This document shows, piece by piece, positions 45,814-57,187 of a stretch of 64,000 nt of DNA; the first letter of the stretch is position 1; every line of letters begins with the position of its first letter. Below the pieces are notes generated by a model. It was given only the letters and a program-made list of their open reading frames with translations. It searched no databases and was not told where the DNA came from. Origin of the DNA: Rhabdophis nuchalis. Its lineage: Eukaryota > Chordata > Lepidosauria > Squamata > Natricidae. Made by a program: the position numbers and the translations under genes. Where the stretch lies: positions 48,206,605-48,270,604 of the forward strand of contig CM077643.1 in the NCBI GenBank assembly GCA_039707465.1, given 5' to 3'.

Positions 45814-46158
45814 AGGTAAAGGTTTCCCTTGCACATATGTGCTAGTTGTTCCTGACTCTAGGGGACGGTGCTCATCTCCGTTTCAAAGCTAAAGAGCGCT
45901 GTCTGAAGACGTCTCCATGGTCATGTGGCTGGCATGACTAAATGCCGAAGGCGCACGGAACGCTGTTACCTTCCCACCAAAGGTGGTCCCTATTTTTCTA
46001 CTTGCATTTTTACATGCTTTCGAACTGCTAGGTTGGCAGAAGCTGGGACAAGTAACGGGAGCTCACTCTGTTACGCGGTGCTAGGGATTCAAACCGCCGA
46101 ACTGCTGACCTTTCTGATCGACAAGCTCAGCACCTTAGCCACTGAGCCACCGCATCCC
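45814..46158 (-). mobile_element. tRNA-headed SINE, near full length
   Basis: On the - strand the head GGTGGCTCAGTGGCTAAGGT and B-box GGTTTGAATCCC are well preserved. The body follows to GCACATATGTGCAAGGGAAA. A 5-base deletion removes part of the AAAGAGCCAGCGC region. It abuts the hAT-type element on its left. Confidence 0.92.
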
Positions 46159-46467
46159 ATTCAATTTCTTAATGACAGAAAGAGTCTTAGATCTGTATAT
46201 GGAAACCAAAAGTATGTCTGGCATCTTTCCACACTTAAGTCCTTTCTTCTTTGTTGTTTCTGCGTGCAATAGCAAAGTGGTATAGAGGGAAAAAAGTTTG
46301 CGTTTGGGATAGGAAGTAAAAAAAAAGGCTGTACTAGAAACCAGTAGAAACAATATTAGTTCAACAGAATCTAGTAACAATGGACTGGTTTATGTTGTTG
46401 CTATATAAGCGTTCTTCCTTAACCTATCATATACTGAAATCGGTTTTCATTCCGGGTGTTATTTCAG

Positions 46468-46600
46468 AACTGCTTAAGAAGAAGAGATGCTGGCTTGTTA
46501 AACCAATTGCAAGAACTGGACAAACAGATCAGTGATTTGAGGCTGGATGTTGAAAAGACAGCAGATGAACACCTTGACCTGGATAGCCGTCCCAGTTCAG
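46468..46600 (+). CDS. DACT1: DACT1 exon 2: second half of the leucine zipper
   Basis: The exon runs from a TTATTTCAG acceptor to a GTAAGC donor. It encodes residues 127-170 and the first base of codon 171. It continues the zipper from exon 1 ([20 protein letters not shown], then [17 protein letters not shown]), and in DACT1 this coiled-coil region supports self-association and contact with Dishevelled and partner proteins. The sequence is almost identical to the vertebrate family consensus, the strongest single support for the call. It ends in RPSS with a phase 1 junction. Confidence 0.97.
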
Positions 46601-46818
46601 GTAAGCATTTTATATTGCTAAGCTACGATGATCAGCAGACTTTAGGTCTTGTAAAAGGGAGCTTAACAACCCAGCATTCTGCAGGGGCCCAGGCATCTAG
46701 GACACCCCTAGGTACGGTCCACAGAACTCCAATATGAAATAAAAATGTCAAATGCCTTCCATCTTGCAGGAAAAAGGCAACTGCCTTATATTCCACAGGG
46801 AACAGTTATGCTATAAGG

Positions 46819-46953
46819 CAGGGGTCTCCAACCTTTGCAACTTTAAGTCTGAAGGACTTCAGCTCCCAGACTTCTCCAGCCAGCTTTGCTGGCTGGAGAA
46901 TTCTGGGAGCTGAAGTCCTTCAGACTTAAAGTTGTAAAGGTTGGAGACCCCTG
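46819..46953. mobile_element. hAT-type hairpin element in DACT1 intron 2, complete
   Basis: Same family as 12797. Perfect 8-bp duplication CTATAAGG (46811-46818, 46954-46961). The arms are complementary over about 60 bases each, around AGCCAGCTTTGCTGGCT, so the intron RNA could fold into a long hairpin. Confidence 0.95.
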
Positions 46954-47410
46954 CTATAAGGAACAAACTGAGGAAGCTGCAGCCAAAACTCTGCTTGCTC
47001 AGATGACGTGAATTATAGCTACAGCTTCTTAATTTAGGTTCAGTTATAGTTGGAGGTTCAGTTATTTATACTGAAACTGTAAGATGTCTCTACTGTATCA
47101 GATAAAGCCTCCTTTTACTTTTACTGGCCTTTATATCTGACAGCTATTGCATCTACAGTCCTATATTTCAGTATGTCTGCCAAAGAAAAAGCCACTGATA
47201 ACCGCTGTTCAGATGTAGCATTTGACATTTATTTACTAAAAGAAACAGGAGATTACTAGGTGCATTGTTTCACTAAGAGGTAGATATGGGATCAGATCTA
47301 CCAAGTTGCTATATTCCCTCTCCTCCATCTCATTTTCTTAAACAAACTCTTGTTTTATATGGAATGGGGTTTAAGGTTCAGGAGGAATATGCTAGATTAT
47401 CCCCCTATTC

Positions 47411-47545
47411 CAGGGGTCTGCAAAGTCGTCTCTTTTAAGACTGGTGGACTTCAACTTCCAGAATTCCCCAGCCAGCCTGGCTGGCTGGGGAATTCTGGGA
47501 GTTGAAGTCCACCAGTCTTAAAAGAGACGACTTTGCAGACCCCTG
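47411..47545. mobile_element. hAT-type hairpin element in DACT1 intron 2, second family, complete
   Basis: It begins CAGGGGTCTGCAAAGTCGTC and ends GACGACTTTGCAGACCCCTG. The perfect 8-bp duplication CCCTATTC flanks it (47403-47410, 47546-47553). The two arms (about 65 bases each) appear complementary without mismatch around the centre GCCAGCCTGGCTGGC. The only shared sequence with the other hairpin family is the first nine bases and the GACTTCAACT / CCAGCC motifs. Confidence 0.95.
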
Positions 47546-47613
47546 CCCTATTCCTTCCTCACACTACTAACCGCAAGCAGCTTTAATAGATTCTTTTGTT
47601 TTTTTTCTAATAG

Positions 47614-47766
47614 GGTTTTATGAGCTGAGTGATGGGACTTCTGGATCTCTCTCCAACTCGTCCAACTCTGTTTTCAGTGAATGTTTATCCAGTTGTCACT
47701 CCAGTACTTGCTTCTGCAGCTCTTTGGATGCATCTGGATGCTCTGATGGACGGCCTAAGTCTGCAG
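47614..47766 (+). CDS. DACT1: DACT1 exon 3: serine/cysteine-rich conserved block
   Basis: The acceptor is TTTTCTAATAG and the donor GTATAG. It completes codon 171 (Gly) and encodes residues 172-221 plus the first base of codon 222. The segment [18 protein letters not shown] followed by [15 protein letters not shown] is a family hallmark and nearly identical to the mammalian protein. The last residues, [10 protein letters not shown], also align. It is a serine-rich region likely to be phosphorylated; specific sites cannot be assigned from sequence alone. Confidence 0.97.
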
Positions 47767-48034
47767 GTATAGCAAGAATTTCTAATGCCCAGGCATGTTT
47801 AAGGTTATTTTGCTTTGCAGCATACCCCAGGGTGCTCATGCAACCCACCAAGTTAGCCACTGGGGCTATTCTGGGTCCCATTCAGCCTTGTCCCTATTTG
47901 TTCCTGGTCAATAGATACTGGGATAGACAGCAAAGATAGAAAACAATAGCATAACCACATGCGCTTCTACTGAGATGATGGCTGTTGGATAAAAGGACTG
48001 AATCTAATGATCCAATAGATCAGTTGCTATATTC

Positions 48035-48655
48035 CAGTGATGGGGAACCTTTTTTGGCTGGCATGCCAAAAGCGGGAGGAGCGCAGGAGAGTCGTGCACA
48101 GGTGTGCCACACCCATAATGCTTTGCGCACAACCCCAGTGCGCATGCGCGGATGAACAGCACTCCCCTCCATTTTTAGCGTGCTTTTTCGCCCTCTCCAG
48201 AGGCTTTATAGGAGCCTGGGGCGGGCAAAAACAGCCTTCCCTACCCCCCCCCCCGGAGTTCTTCCAGAAACTTCAGGAGCTTCCTTGAACCCTCCAGATC
48301 AGAAAAAAACTGCCCTATGGGCAAACCGGAAGTTTGGGAACGGAATTCTGGTTTGCTCATAGGGTCGGTTTTAGCCCTCTGGAGGCTTCAGGGGCCTTCA
48401 GGAGGCTTCCCTGAAGGCTCCGGAAGGCAAAAAACAACCCTACAAGCAAACCGGAAGTCACTTCCGGGTTGCTCATAGGGCCAGTTTTAGGGTTTGCTCA
48501 TAGGGTCATTTTTTGCCCTCCGGAGCTTATGCTTCCGAAGGGCGAAAAATGGCCTCAAAAGGCCAAAATGAGTTGACAGGGCAATGCCTCACGTGCCCTG
48601 ACAAATGGATCTGCGTGCCACCTGTGGCACGCATGCCATAGGTTCGGCATCACGG
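48035..48655 (+). mobile_element. hAT-type element in DACT1 intron 3, complete
   Basis: It begins CAGTGATGGGGAACC and ends GGTTCGGCATCACGG. Perfect 8-bp duplication CTATATTC (48027-48034, 48656-48663). It is a longer member of the family seen at 26730, and the interior repeats CAAACCGGAAGT and GCTCATAGGG blocks with partial inverted copies. Confidence 0.95.
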
Positions 48656-48674
48656 CTATATTCGTATACTAAAC

Positions 48675-49005
48675 CAGGGGTGTCAAACTTAGGGTGCTTA
48701 GATCTAGCCTGTGGGGCCGCCCTGGAAACAGTGAAGAACTGGTCTGCAGTACCTCTGCCAATGAAAACGGCAGCCCACAGCCCTCCTGTTTTCAATGGCA
48801 GAGGGTTGCAGGAGGCCGTCACAGCCAAAAACGGAGCTCGGGATCCCATTTTCACTGGCAGATGCTCAAGCCACCACAGGCAACCCCAACATGAGTAATA
48901 TTGAGCGGCCATGCCCATCCCACCCCATCCACAACCACCCTGCCCCCCCCAAGATGAAACACGACCCTGATGCAGCCCTCAATGAAATTAAATTCGATAC
49001 CCCTG
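48675..49005 (+). mobile_element. hAT-type element in DACT1 intron 3
   Basis: It begins CAGGGGTGTCAAACTTAGG and ends TTCGATACCCCTG. Flanks TACTAAAC (48667-48674) and CACTAAAC (49006-49013) match at 7 of 8. Only three bases separate its left duplication from the right duplication of the preceding element. Confidence 0.9.
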
Positions 49006-49013
49006 CACTAAAC

Positions 49014-49517
49014 TAAACAACATTTTGATCTATTTTATGAAGCCAGACACTATAGTTTGTGAATAATATTTTCTGTGGGCCAATCCTGGTGTACTCTGTA
49101 AATGGTGATTAAACAAAATATGATTCCATATTCTCATTCCTTCATCCCCCAAGTGTAGCTGATAGGGGAGAAAGAAATAGGCTGTGGCCACAGGTTGGTA
49201 GCTGAAGGATAGAGAGAACTGGGACATGTCTGCAGCCCCACCTTTGTATCCTTTCTTTTTTAATCGAATTACAGAAATCTGGTAGGAACTGAATAATATA
49301 AGAGTAATATGCAAGTAAAGCTCTTCATTTGTATGTTATTTTTATTTGCAATCTGCCTCAAGTCTGTGGGCCAAGGGCCTCATCCTCAGCATGAAACTCT
49401 TTATAAATATGTTGAGATAGTCATTGCCATTCCGAATTTTATAGAAAACAGTATCCTGGACTACTGTAGACATGTATTATGATTAATCCAAATGACAGTA
49501 ATTGCAATAGGAAGCTA
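49014..49517. other. Intron 3, no element recognised
   Basis: Ordinary intron sequence. A 94-codon - frame (49030-49314) has no domain or splice support. Confidence 0.45.
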
Positions 49518-49519
49518 TT

Positions 49520-49565
<46 letters not shown>

Positions 49566-50168
49566 TTTAATTTGTAGACCGCTCCCTCTCGCCTCAGGGA
49601 CTCGGGGCGGTGCACAGGAAGAATAAAAACCACAAATATACAAACATATTTAAAACAAAATTAAACTTAGTACCTGTGCTAAAAATCCATTAAAACTAAA
49701 CTAAACTAAAATGACATTCCCAATAATAAATATAATAAAACCCCATAGACAGAGAGACTACCCTAGGCCGGCCAGACAGAAAAAGTGAGTTTTTAATTTT
49801 AGACGGAAGGAGCGGAGGTCCGTGGTCGTTCTAATGTCGGGGGGAAGGTCGTTCCAGAGGGCTGGGCCCGCCACAGAGAGAGCCCTTCCCCTGGGTGTCG
49901 CCCGCTGACAAAGCCTAGTGGACGGCACCCGGAGAAGTCCCTCTCTGTGGGAGCGAATCGGCCGTGAGGATGTATGAGGCAGGATCCGATCCCGCAGATA
50001 GCTAGGTCCCGAGCCATGGAGCGCTTTAAAGATGATGACTAACACCTTGAAGCGCACCCGGAAGACGACAGGCAGCCAGTGCAGCTCGCGCAAGAGCGGT
50101 GTTACATGGGTAAACCTTGAGGTTCCCATAATTGCTCGCGCGGCTGCATTCTGGACTAGCTGAAGTAT
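49518..50168 (-). mobile_element. L2-type LINE, 3' fragment with ATTG-type tail
   Basis: The - strand is open for the C-terminal block: LQLVQNAAARAIMGTSRF, HVTPLLRELHWLPVVF, FKALHGSGPSYLRDRIL, then 'WNDLPPDIRTTTDL' and LKTHFFCLAGLG at 49758. A 3' UTR and eleven tandem CAAT units (49521-49565) follow. It is close in sequence to the 6430-7466 copy. Its 5' end stops about 65 bases before the exon 4 acceptor. Confidence 0.92.
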
Positions 50169-50233
50169 TAGTTCCACTTTCCTCTCCAAATGTTATTCCT
50201 TACTTATTTCATCTCCACTTTGTTGAATTTCAG

Positions 50234-52071
50234 ATTTCATCAGCTGGCTGGAGCAAAACAAAGGAATGCAACAAAATGACCAAGCGGGCACGGCCTCTCC
50301 ATCAATGCCACACGCAGATTCTTTTGACATCGTTGCAGATGTACATCCAAAATACCAGTGCGATCTGGTGTCTAAAAATGGAAATGATGTGTACCGTTAT
50401 CCCAGCCCTTTACATGCTGTTGCAGTGCAGAGCCCCATGTTTCTTCTGCCGGTGACCAGTTCCCCCGCAAGAGAAGAAGTCGAGAGAACCAGTGACAGTG
50501 CTGTTGATGTTGGACCAGAACTCAACTCCGGAAAAATGGCGGATTCTTGTCTTTCACACACGTCTCGTTCTCCATCCTGTCCTTTGCCCAGCAGAAAAAT
50601 GGATGGATATATTTTAAGCCTTGTGCAAAAAAGGGCTCCTTCGGTGAGGACTAATAAACCAAGAACGAATCTGAATGCAGACCTGGCCAAGGGGATTTTG
50701 AGACATGGAAACTTGTGTCTTCGGCAGATGGCTACTGCCGCGCCTAGCAATACCACTAACGCTAAGAATCTCAATCAGCCACTTTCACATTCCAGTGGAA
50801 CCACTCTCACCCTAGACAACAGTGCCTTTTCTCCCATGAAGCAGAATTCAAAGGAAGAAGAGCATACGGAGTTGAAAAAGATACCCTCACCTGCTGTTTT
50901 CCCACCGAATGCTAATAATGATCAAAGCAAGCCTTCAGTGAAGAATGTCAAAACTCAAGAAGTGATGCGATCCCCTGTGACCAAGAGTGATGGGCCCAAG
51001 GAAAGTGGCCAATTCTATTTGATGTGTCCTAAAGAAAGCCCAGAACAGCACATAACACCCTTGAAAGAGAAGAAAGCCGTCCAGCTTCCCAAAAAGCTAT
51101 CGTTTAAAAGTAGTAGTGGGATGCAGTCGGCTTGCTCTGTTTTGTCAGGCCAGGAGTGCAGACCACTGGTGGAACTTAAGAGTGAGGGGTCATCGTCCCA
51201 GAGCCTGGAGGAGGGATTCCTAGTGAATGCCCAGTTCATACCTGCTCAGCCACAAACAGTCAGACTTCACAAAGGCACCAGGAGTGTCAAAATTCTCAAA
51301 GGTTCTATGGTGAAGCACAGATCTCATCTTGTCACAGTGCTGGAAAACGGACCTCAGGCTGGACGGGAGAGGGCCAAACCCGTGGGCAAAAAGTGTCACT
51401 TCCTGGATGAATTGGATCCAAACAAGAAACCAAGAAAGACCACTTTGAGAGGGAAGAAAAGTCTCCACCTTCAGCCAGATGCCAACCATCCAAGTCGGCA
51501 GCCAGGTGTACTCAAGTCTGCGCTGAGGCCCCATGGACATAGCAGAGAACCAGTAGTTGCCAAGCCCAAGCACAAGCGAGCGGATTACCGGCGCTGGAAA
51601 CTCTCTACAGAGGTATCTTATGAAGATGCCCTTAGGCGGGCCAGGAGGAGCAGGAGAGAAGCTATAGGAGTCTATTCCCAGGTTCCGCACCCTTATATTA
51701 GCCCCTATGCCTATGTTGCTAGTGACTCAGAATATTCAGCTGAATGTGAATCCCTCTTCCACTCCACTGTAGTGGACACCAGCGAGGATGAAAGGAGCAA
51801 CTATACCACCAACTGCTTTGGGGACAGCGAGTCCAGCTTAAGTGGAGTGGAGTTTGTTGGTGAAAGCACAACCACCAGCGACTCAGAGGAAAGTGGGGGC
51901 CTCCTTTGGTCCCAGTTTGTTCAGACACTTCCCATCCAGGCAGTGGCTGCTGCTTCGGAGCTCCATGAAAATGCAGCCAAGGCCTTTGTTAAGATTAAAG
52001 CGTCCCATAACCTTAAGAAGAAAATCCTTCGCTTTCGGTCCGGCTCTCTCAAACTGATGACTACTGTCTAA
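50234..52071 (+). CDS. DACT1: DACT1 exon 4 (coding part): main body and PDZ-binding C-terminus
   Basis: The acceptor is TTGAATTTCAG. The exon completes codon 222 (Asp), encodes residues 223-833 and ends at TAA 52069-52071. Conserved features in order are SKNGNDVYRYPSPLHAVAVQ (about 268-287), KMDGYILSLVQK, the ALRP...KPKHKRADYRRWK basic stretch (nuclear-localisation-like, 665-677), SYEDALRRARRSRRE, SPYAYVASDSEYSAECESLF, an acidic serine-rich segment with SDSEESGGLLWSQFVQTLPI, and LKKKILRFRSGSLKL. The protein ends MTTV, a class I PDZ ligand (T-x-V) which in this family binds the Dishevelled PDZ domain. The middle (about 300-600) is serine-rich and less conserved. The single open frame has no defect. 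Confidence 0.98.
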
Positions 52072-54206
52072 ACTCATAGGAAAAGCAAATGATAGCAGCA
52101 ATGAAAACATCCCTGCCTCTTGGCAAGACCTATACGGTATATGTAAGGGAAGTGAGTGTCAGGATTCTGGCAGGTCTTGGGGACATTTTTTCAGGACTTG
52201 GGAGCTCTGTAGCTACGCTGGCTTCAAGAGGGCCCTTCGCCGGCTGTCATTAGAACTGCCTGCCGTAACACCTTGAAGAGAAGAGCAAACAACTTTTGGT
52301 GATGGTGTGCACTCCATGTTTGTGTATATCTACTTTTTGGATTGAGGACTATAGAGGGATTGAGCAAGTAAGGCAGGGCATCCTGCAAGGTGATAATGTT
52401 GTGCCATTTCAAGGTTTCCTAATCTTTTCCAGCTTCAGAGGTTGGATAACCACTCTAAGATTATGTAAGGTGAAGGAACGAGAAAATATGGGGGACAGGG
52501 CCAAACATGGGAAGCTTGGTTTTTTTTGGGGGGGGGGTGTATATGTGGAATTCAAGACTTTGGGGGGAATTTTAAGAGGTAAAATTAGGTGGAGATTTAA
52601 GGCAACTATTTTAGACATGGAAACCTTCAAAAAGGAAATGCTGACTTTAAAAATCCCCCAAACAATACCATAGAATGAAAGTGTCTGTTTAGTTCATTTT
52701 GGGGGAATCTCGGGGACAGTAGAAGACGTGTTGGGGGACTCCATTTGAGCCAGGGTGTCTGCCTCTGATTTAAACTTTGAAATAATCTCTTATAATAGCA
52801 GAACGTCGGGCAAATTTAATCTTCTTCTTCAGATGCACCATTTTTAGCATGACAAGGGCTTGCTTTTGGAGAAGGAAAGTCTCACCTCTTTTAAGTTTGC
52901 AGACTTCCCATTCTCACTTGCCTTGAGCAATCAGGCAAGTGGCTAATTACAAGACTGGTATAAGCAGAAAACAGAAAGAAGAATCTATGACAGCCTTTTC
53001 TAACCGGATACTTTTAGCGTGGGGACTGCGATTCCCAGAATTCACAGCCCCCAGGAAAGGCAGCAATTCAGCCCATTGGGCAAGGTTGCTTTTTATGTAG
53101 ACCTTTTTGGGATCTCTCTGGTGTTGCTGCTTTTGGTAATCTGCCAAAAAGGTCTTATGAAGATGTGACCCGCACACATCTGCCTGTGTAAACAAAACAA
53201 GGTGCTTCTTGTAAATAATTTTTCTAGAATGCTTTTTGTAGGGCAGATACTTAAGTCTAAACTGACTACTTAGTCAATGTCACTTGAACCTCCATATTTT
53301 TGAGTCAACACTAGTGCCTTTTAAGTGGTAAGAACAAAAGCCACCGTGCTAGTTTTTAAACAAAGGATTAAGACACCAGTTTACTGGCTTGAGCTGATTG
53401 AGATGCAGAGAAATGAAGACTCAGAGACCAAATGTTGATTTAAAAACAGTGTTAGAAACATCAGTGTGAAAAGATGGTTAAATGAAATGCAGGATACACA
53501 TTTTTTAAATAAGCAAACTTGGTAAGCATTGTGTTGATTTATGCGGCATCACTGATTAACACAGAAAAACTCTGCTTCAGATTATCTCCATCATCCAGAG
53601 ACATTTTATATTTAGCAAAATAAGAGACCATTTTCAAGATTTCGCTTGATGCCTCCTTATACGCAGATTAGATTAATTGTTCGTGTTGTTCAGCGTTGTC
53701 TATTCTGAATTAAAACTACCTTCAGAGTCTTGAGCAGAGGTTTCCCCCATTTTTTTCTCCTGGATGATTTTTAAATGTAAAAGCAGGGATTGAACTGCCT
53801 TCAAAAGGAGAAACCTCAGTACTGAGCCATAACCACCTAAAGCTGCCTTGAATTTCGATAAATGATCCATCCAGCCCACTGCTCTATGGCTTTTTCCCAT
53901 GTTACTTTCTGAGATCCTTCAGAAGTTGGGAATTTGGAGCAGTTGCTCTACCTCTTGAATTTCTGTATTCATCTCTTACCAACGTGCACAAGTTTTAGTA
54001 GTATTGAATACTACATTGGATTAAGAGGCAGCAATCCAAATAGTGAGATGAGGGAAACAAATGACACAAACTTGCAAACTCCTTTAGGAATTAGATGTGG
54101 TGGGGAGATCTGCCTTCTGCCATTTAAGCCTACTTTGTTAATCTTGTATAAGGTCAAGCACTTTGAAAAAGCATCTTTAAAGAGGGAACCTGAAATAAAT
54201 TGTATA

Positions 54207-54842
54207 CAGGTAGTCATTGACTTATGACCACAATGGAGTCTAAAATTACGACCATCAGTGAGACGTTTGTTAAGGGAGCTTTGTCCCATGTTACGGCCTT
54301 TCTTGCCTCAGTTGTTAAGTGAATCACTGAAGTTGCTAAGTTAGCAACATAGTCGTTAAGTGAATCTGGCTTCCCCATTGACCTTGTCAGAAGGTCGCCC
54401 AAGGCAATGACATAACCCAGGGACATTTCAACCATTGTAAATACAAGCCAGTTATCAAGCATCCAAATTTTGATCATGTGACCATGGGGACACTGCAAAA
54501 GTCATCAAGTATGAAAAACAGTCATAAGACACTTTTTTCAGTGTTGTTGTAACTTCCAGGTAGTGGTAGGTTGTAGGCGGTACGCCCCACCTCCAGTGCT
54601 CCAGAGGGCCCACTTGCCTGCCTGAGCTCCTTACCTGTCTTTTAAGGCTTCCGTGCATGCGCATGGCGCATACAGCACCTGCGCAACACTCTGCTGAGCA
54701 GCTGGAGTGTCATGGAGGTTCACGGAGGTGGTAAGACGCAGGTGTGCGCTGCATGTGTGGACGGGCCCGTTCCAACTGTACCAGTTGGAACGGGATCCGG
54801 AACCCACCACTGCTTTCAGCAGTCACTAAATGAACTGTTGTG
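54207..54842 (+). mobile_element. Inverted-terminal DNA element, interrupted
   Basis: The left end TA-CAGGTAGTCATTGACTTA is followed by the family interior: CAGTTGTTAAGTGAATCACT, CATTGACCTTGTCAGAAGG, and CACTTTTTTCAGTG. It is split at about 54557 by a hAT-like insertion and resumes at about 54818 with AGCAGTCACTAAATGAACTG, then degrades before the right terminus. Confidence 0.7.
54557..54813 (+). mobile_element. Likely hAT-type element, duplication not clear
   Basis: It begins CAGGTAGTGGTAGGTTG and ends GGAACCCACCACTG, terminal types seen in hAT elements. It interrupts the preceding element exactly between AACTTCC and the CTTTCAGCAGTCAC continuation. I could not read a convincing 8-bp duplication. 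It includes a palindrome around CAACTGTACCAGTTG. Confidence 0.5.
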
Positions 54843-57181
54843 GACATCTTATTTTGCATTCTTGATGGGAATTCTAGCAACTGATGGAAAGAGAGTGACA
54901 GGCAGATTGCAGTCTTTCATTCCCAATCTAATCTGCTGGTTATTTTGAAATTACTTGGTGATCATAAGAACATTTCCTATACATTTTTAATTTTAAGAAT
55001 AAGTTCTAGCATTCACAACCAAGATTTAAAATCTGTTCAAAATGAAACGCCAACCCTGAAGGACCACTGAATCAGAATATTGGTAACTGCTTGAATTTTA
55101 GCCACATTTCTGAATTTTGAGTTCATTGATTCCAGTTGTAGCCATGTTCAAGTGCTTGAGCTTCTAGAATTGAGACTTTTTTTTAAAGAAATGCAAATCT
55201 TACCAAATATCAATTTCTCAGATGCTATTTGTATGCCAAGCTTTCATATTCCCTCGCCGGATATGTTAAAATGTCAAAGAAATGTGTTCAGAATTTTTGT
55301 ATTGTTTTGTTGTTCTGTGCATAAGTGAGGATTTTAGAACAATACTTCAAATAAGAGTAAATATTGCAAGTGGAGAGTTGATTGAAAAAGTTTGTTAAGG
55401 TAATGATGATTTAATAGCTGACCAGCTGCTGTAAGGCTGTAAACTGAGATGATGCAAGTTTATCATCTGTTTGAAAGACAAAACCTCTGTGTACTGTATT
55501 TTGCTCCTGGGTTGCGTCAAAATAGTGCACACTCTGACATAGTTTAGGACTACTTCTCATTAGTTTGCTTTGTCCTGAACCAAACTATTCACCTGAGACA
55601 AAAGTGCTTTTAGGACTGAGATTTCTGCAGAAGATATAAACCTTGAACCTTTAGATGCTTGGTGCCCTGATGAATTATTATAATTAAACCGTGGGAATGA
55701 TAGCGAATAGCAATATATAGTCCAATAATTTCACTTCTGAAAACCTTGTAGATCTTGCTCATTCTTTTTCCTCCCTTAAGAATTCTTTGTTTAAGAATAA
55801 AGAGTTAAAGTAAATAAAGACAATGCTAGGGGTTGATGTTTAGTTTTGCAGGATTTCAGTTTCTGGTTTATTTTTAATTTGAAAAAAAAATCTTTAAAAA
55901 ACTGGGGCAAAGAGGCTGGATGATAAACCTATAACAGCTATATTTATTGAGGTCAAGATGGGGAATTTTTCTGCACATCCCACTCAGTTCTATTCCATTT
56001 CTCTTCTAATGTTATAATATAAGAATTTTGCTAGTCTGAACTAAAGGGTTATCTTTTCTAGGATCCCGTTTCCCACAGAAACCCACCTGATAATTCTGGA
56101 AAGCTTACTAGAATAGCAGTTGTCAGCGTTCCAAATAGAATCCAAAAGTAAATCAGATTCCAAGGGAAAGTATTGCCCAAAGTTCCAATTTATTAAGGGA
56201 GCCATGTTGGCACATCTGAGAAAACCCGAATCTGAAAGCTTCCTGGTTTTCCCCACCCAGTTCAATATCTTGCCCCCACACCCATAAGTCCATCACATGG
56301 TCCAATCTTCCACTGCCATGCTGGCAGTTCCACCCATCCAGTTCCGGTCAGGTGCAGAGGTGCAGAGACAAAAGGTGACCTTGGCTTTGTAGAAAGAATT
56401 TTGTTATGGCTACATAGTATGTATCTCCTTACAATCCCATTTTCCCACAATAGAAAAGGCATAGTAGAATAATAGAAAATATGGCAGGCCAACGATCCAA
56501 AAGAAAAGATGGCTGCAGGCCCGACAGCTGTAGAATTCTCCCATGTTTATCAGCAATGGAACTGAAAGGCCAGCTTACTCTGATTTGGGGTGGTAGATAG
56601 ACATCATGACTGATAGCTGTTGATAGCTTTGTGCATGAGAGATTTACCCTGCACTTTGGGAAAAGCAATCCCATTTCATCTGGTTATGACACATCCCCCA
56701 CCCACCCCCGAACCTCCCATTTTTCAGTTTCTTGGGAAGATTCCAGTGTTTTAATTTTAGATCTCTCTCTCTCTCTCTTCTCATATAAGTTTTCGAAGCT
56801 ACAGATCCCAACTATTAAACCTTTTCTTGGTATGGGAGCGCTTCCTACCCCTTGATCATTTTGGTGGCCTTTTCTGCACCATTTCCAGCTCATTAATACC
56901 TTTTTTGAGGTGCAATAACCAGAATTCAGTATTCTAAATGAACAATACAACACTTCTTTCTTTTGACTTTGGGGGAAATCCCCAAAGTCTCTTTAAAAGT
57001 ATATTGTATATATTTTTTTCCTTACAGTTTACACAAATATGCATGTTAGAAGCATGGGTGTCAGTTGTGTCCGTTTTTCTGTCTTGTGTCCAATAATTGT
57101 ACATCATTAAGCAGCGGTATTTTATATCTCTATAATGAATCATATTGCTTTATAAATTAATATAATGCATTGATATGCTGT

Positions 57182-57187
57182 AATAAA
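57182..57187 (+). promoter_or_regulatory. Candidate polyadenylation signal AATAAA for DACT1
   Basis: AATAAA is followed within 20-45 bases by a T-run and the GT-rich TTGTCATGTGTGATG, the usual arrangement of cleavage and downstream elements. It would give a 3' UTR of about 5.1 kb, long but possible. Nearer signals at 54194 and 55813 are alternatives. Confidence 0.45.

Larger units (their letters stand above)
28949..46467 (+). other. DACT1 intron 1
   Basis: The 17.5-kb intron has a GTGAGC donor and a TTATTTCAG acceptor, phase 0. Positions 29090-32980 are largely single-copy with no recognised element and only unsupported short frames (the longest, 31593-32102, has no domain). The remainder holds SINEs, CR1, L2, BovB, an L1-derived element and hAT-type insertions listed separately. 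Stretches at 34395-35114, 35467-36640, 37250-38966, 40056-40388 and 43573-45361 hold nothing I can identify. Possible enhancers cannot be judged without cross-species alignment. Confidence 0.9.

Noticed and set aside
3725..46158. tRNA genes at the A- and B-box motifs
   Set aside because: The tRNA-like heads do not fold into complete tRNAs and are followed each time by the same SINE body and tail.
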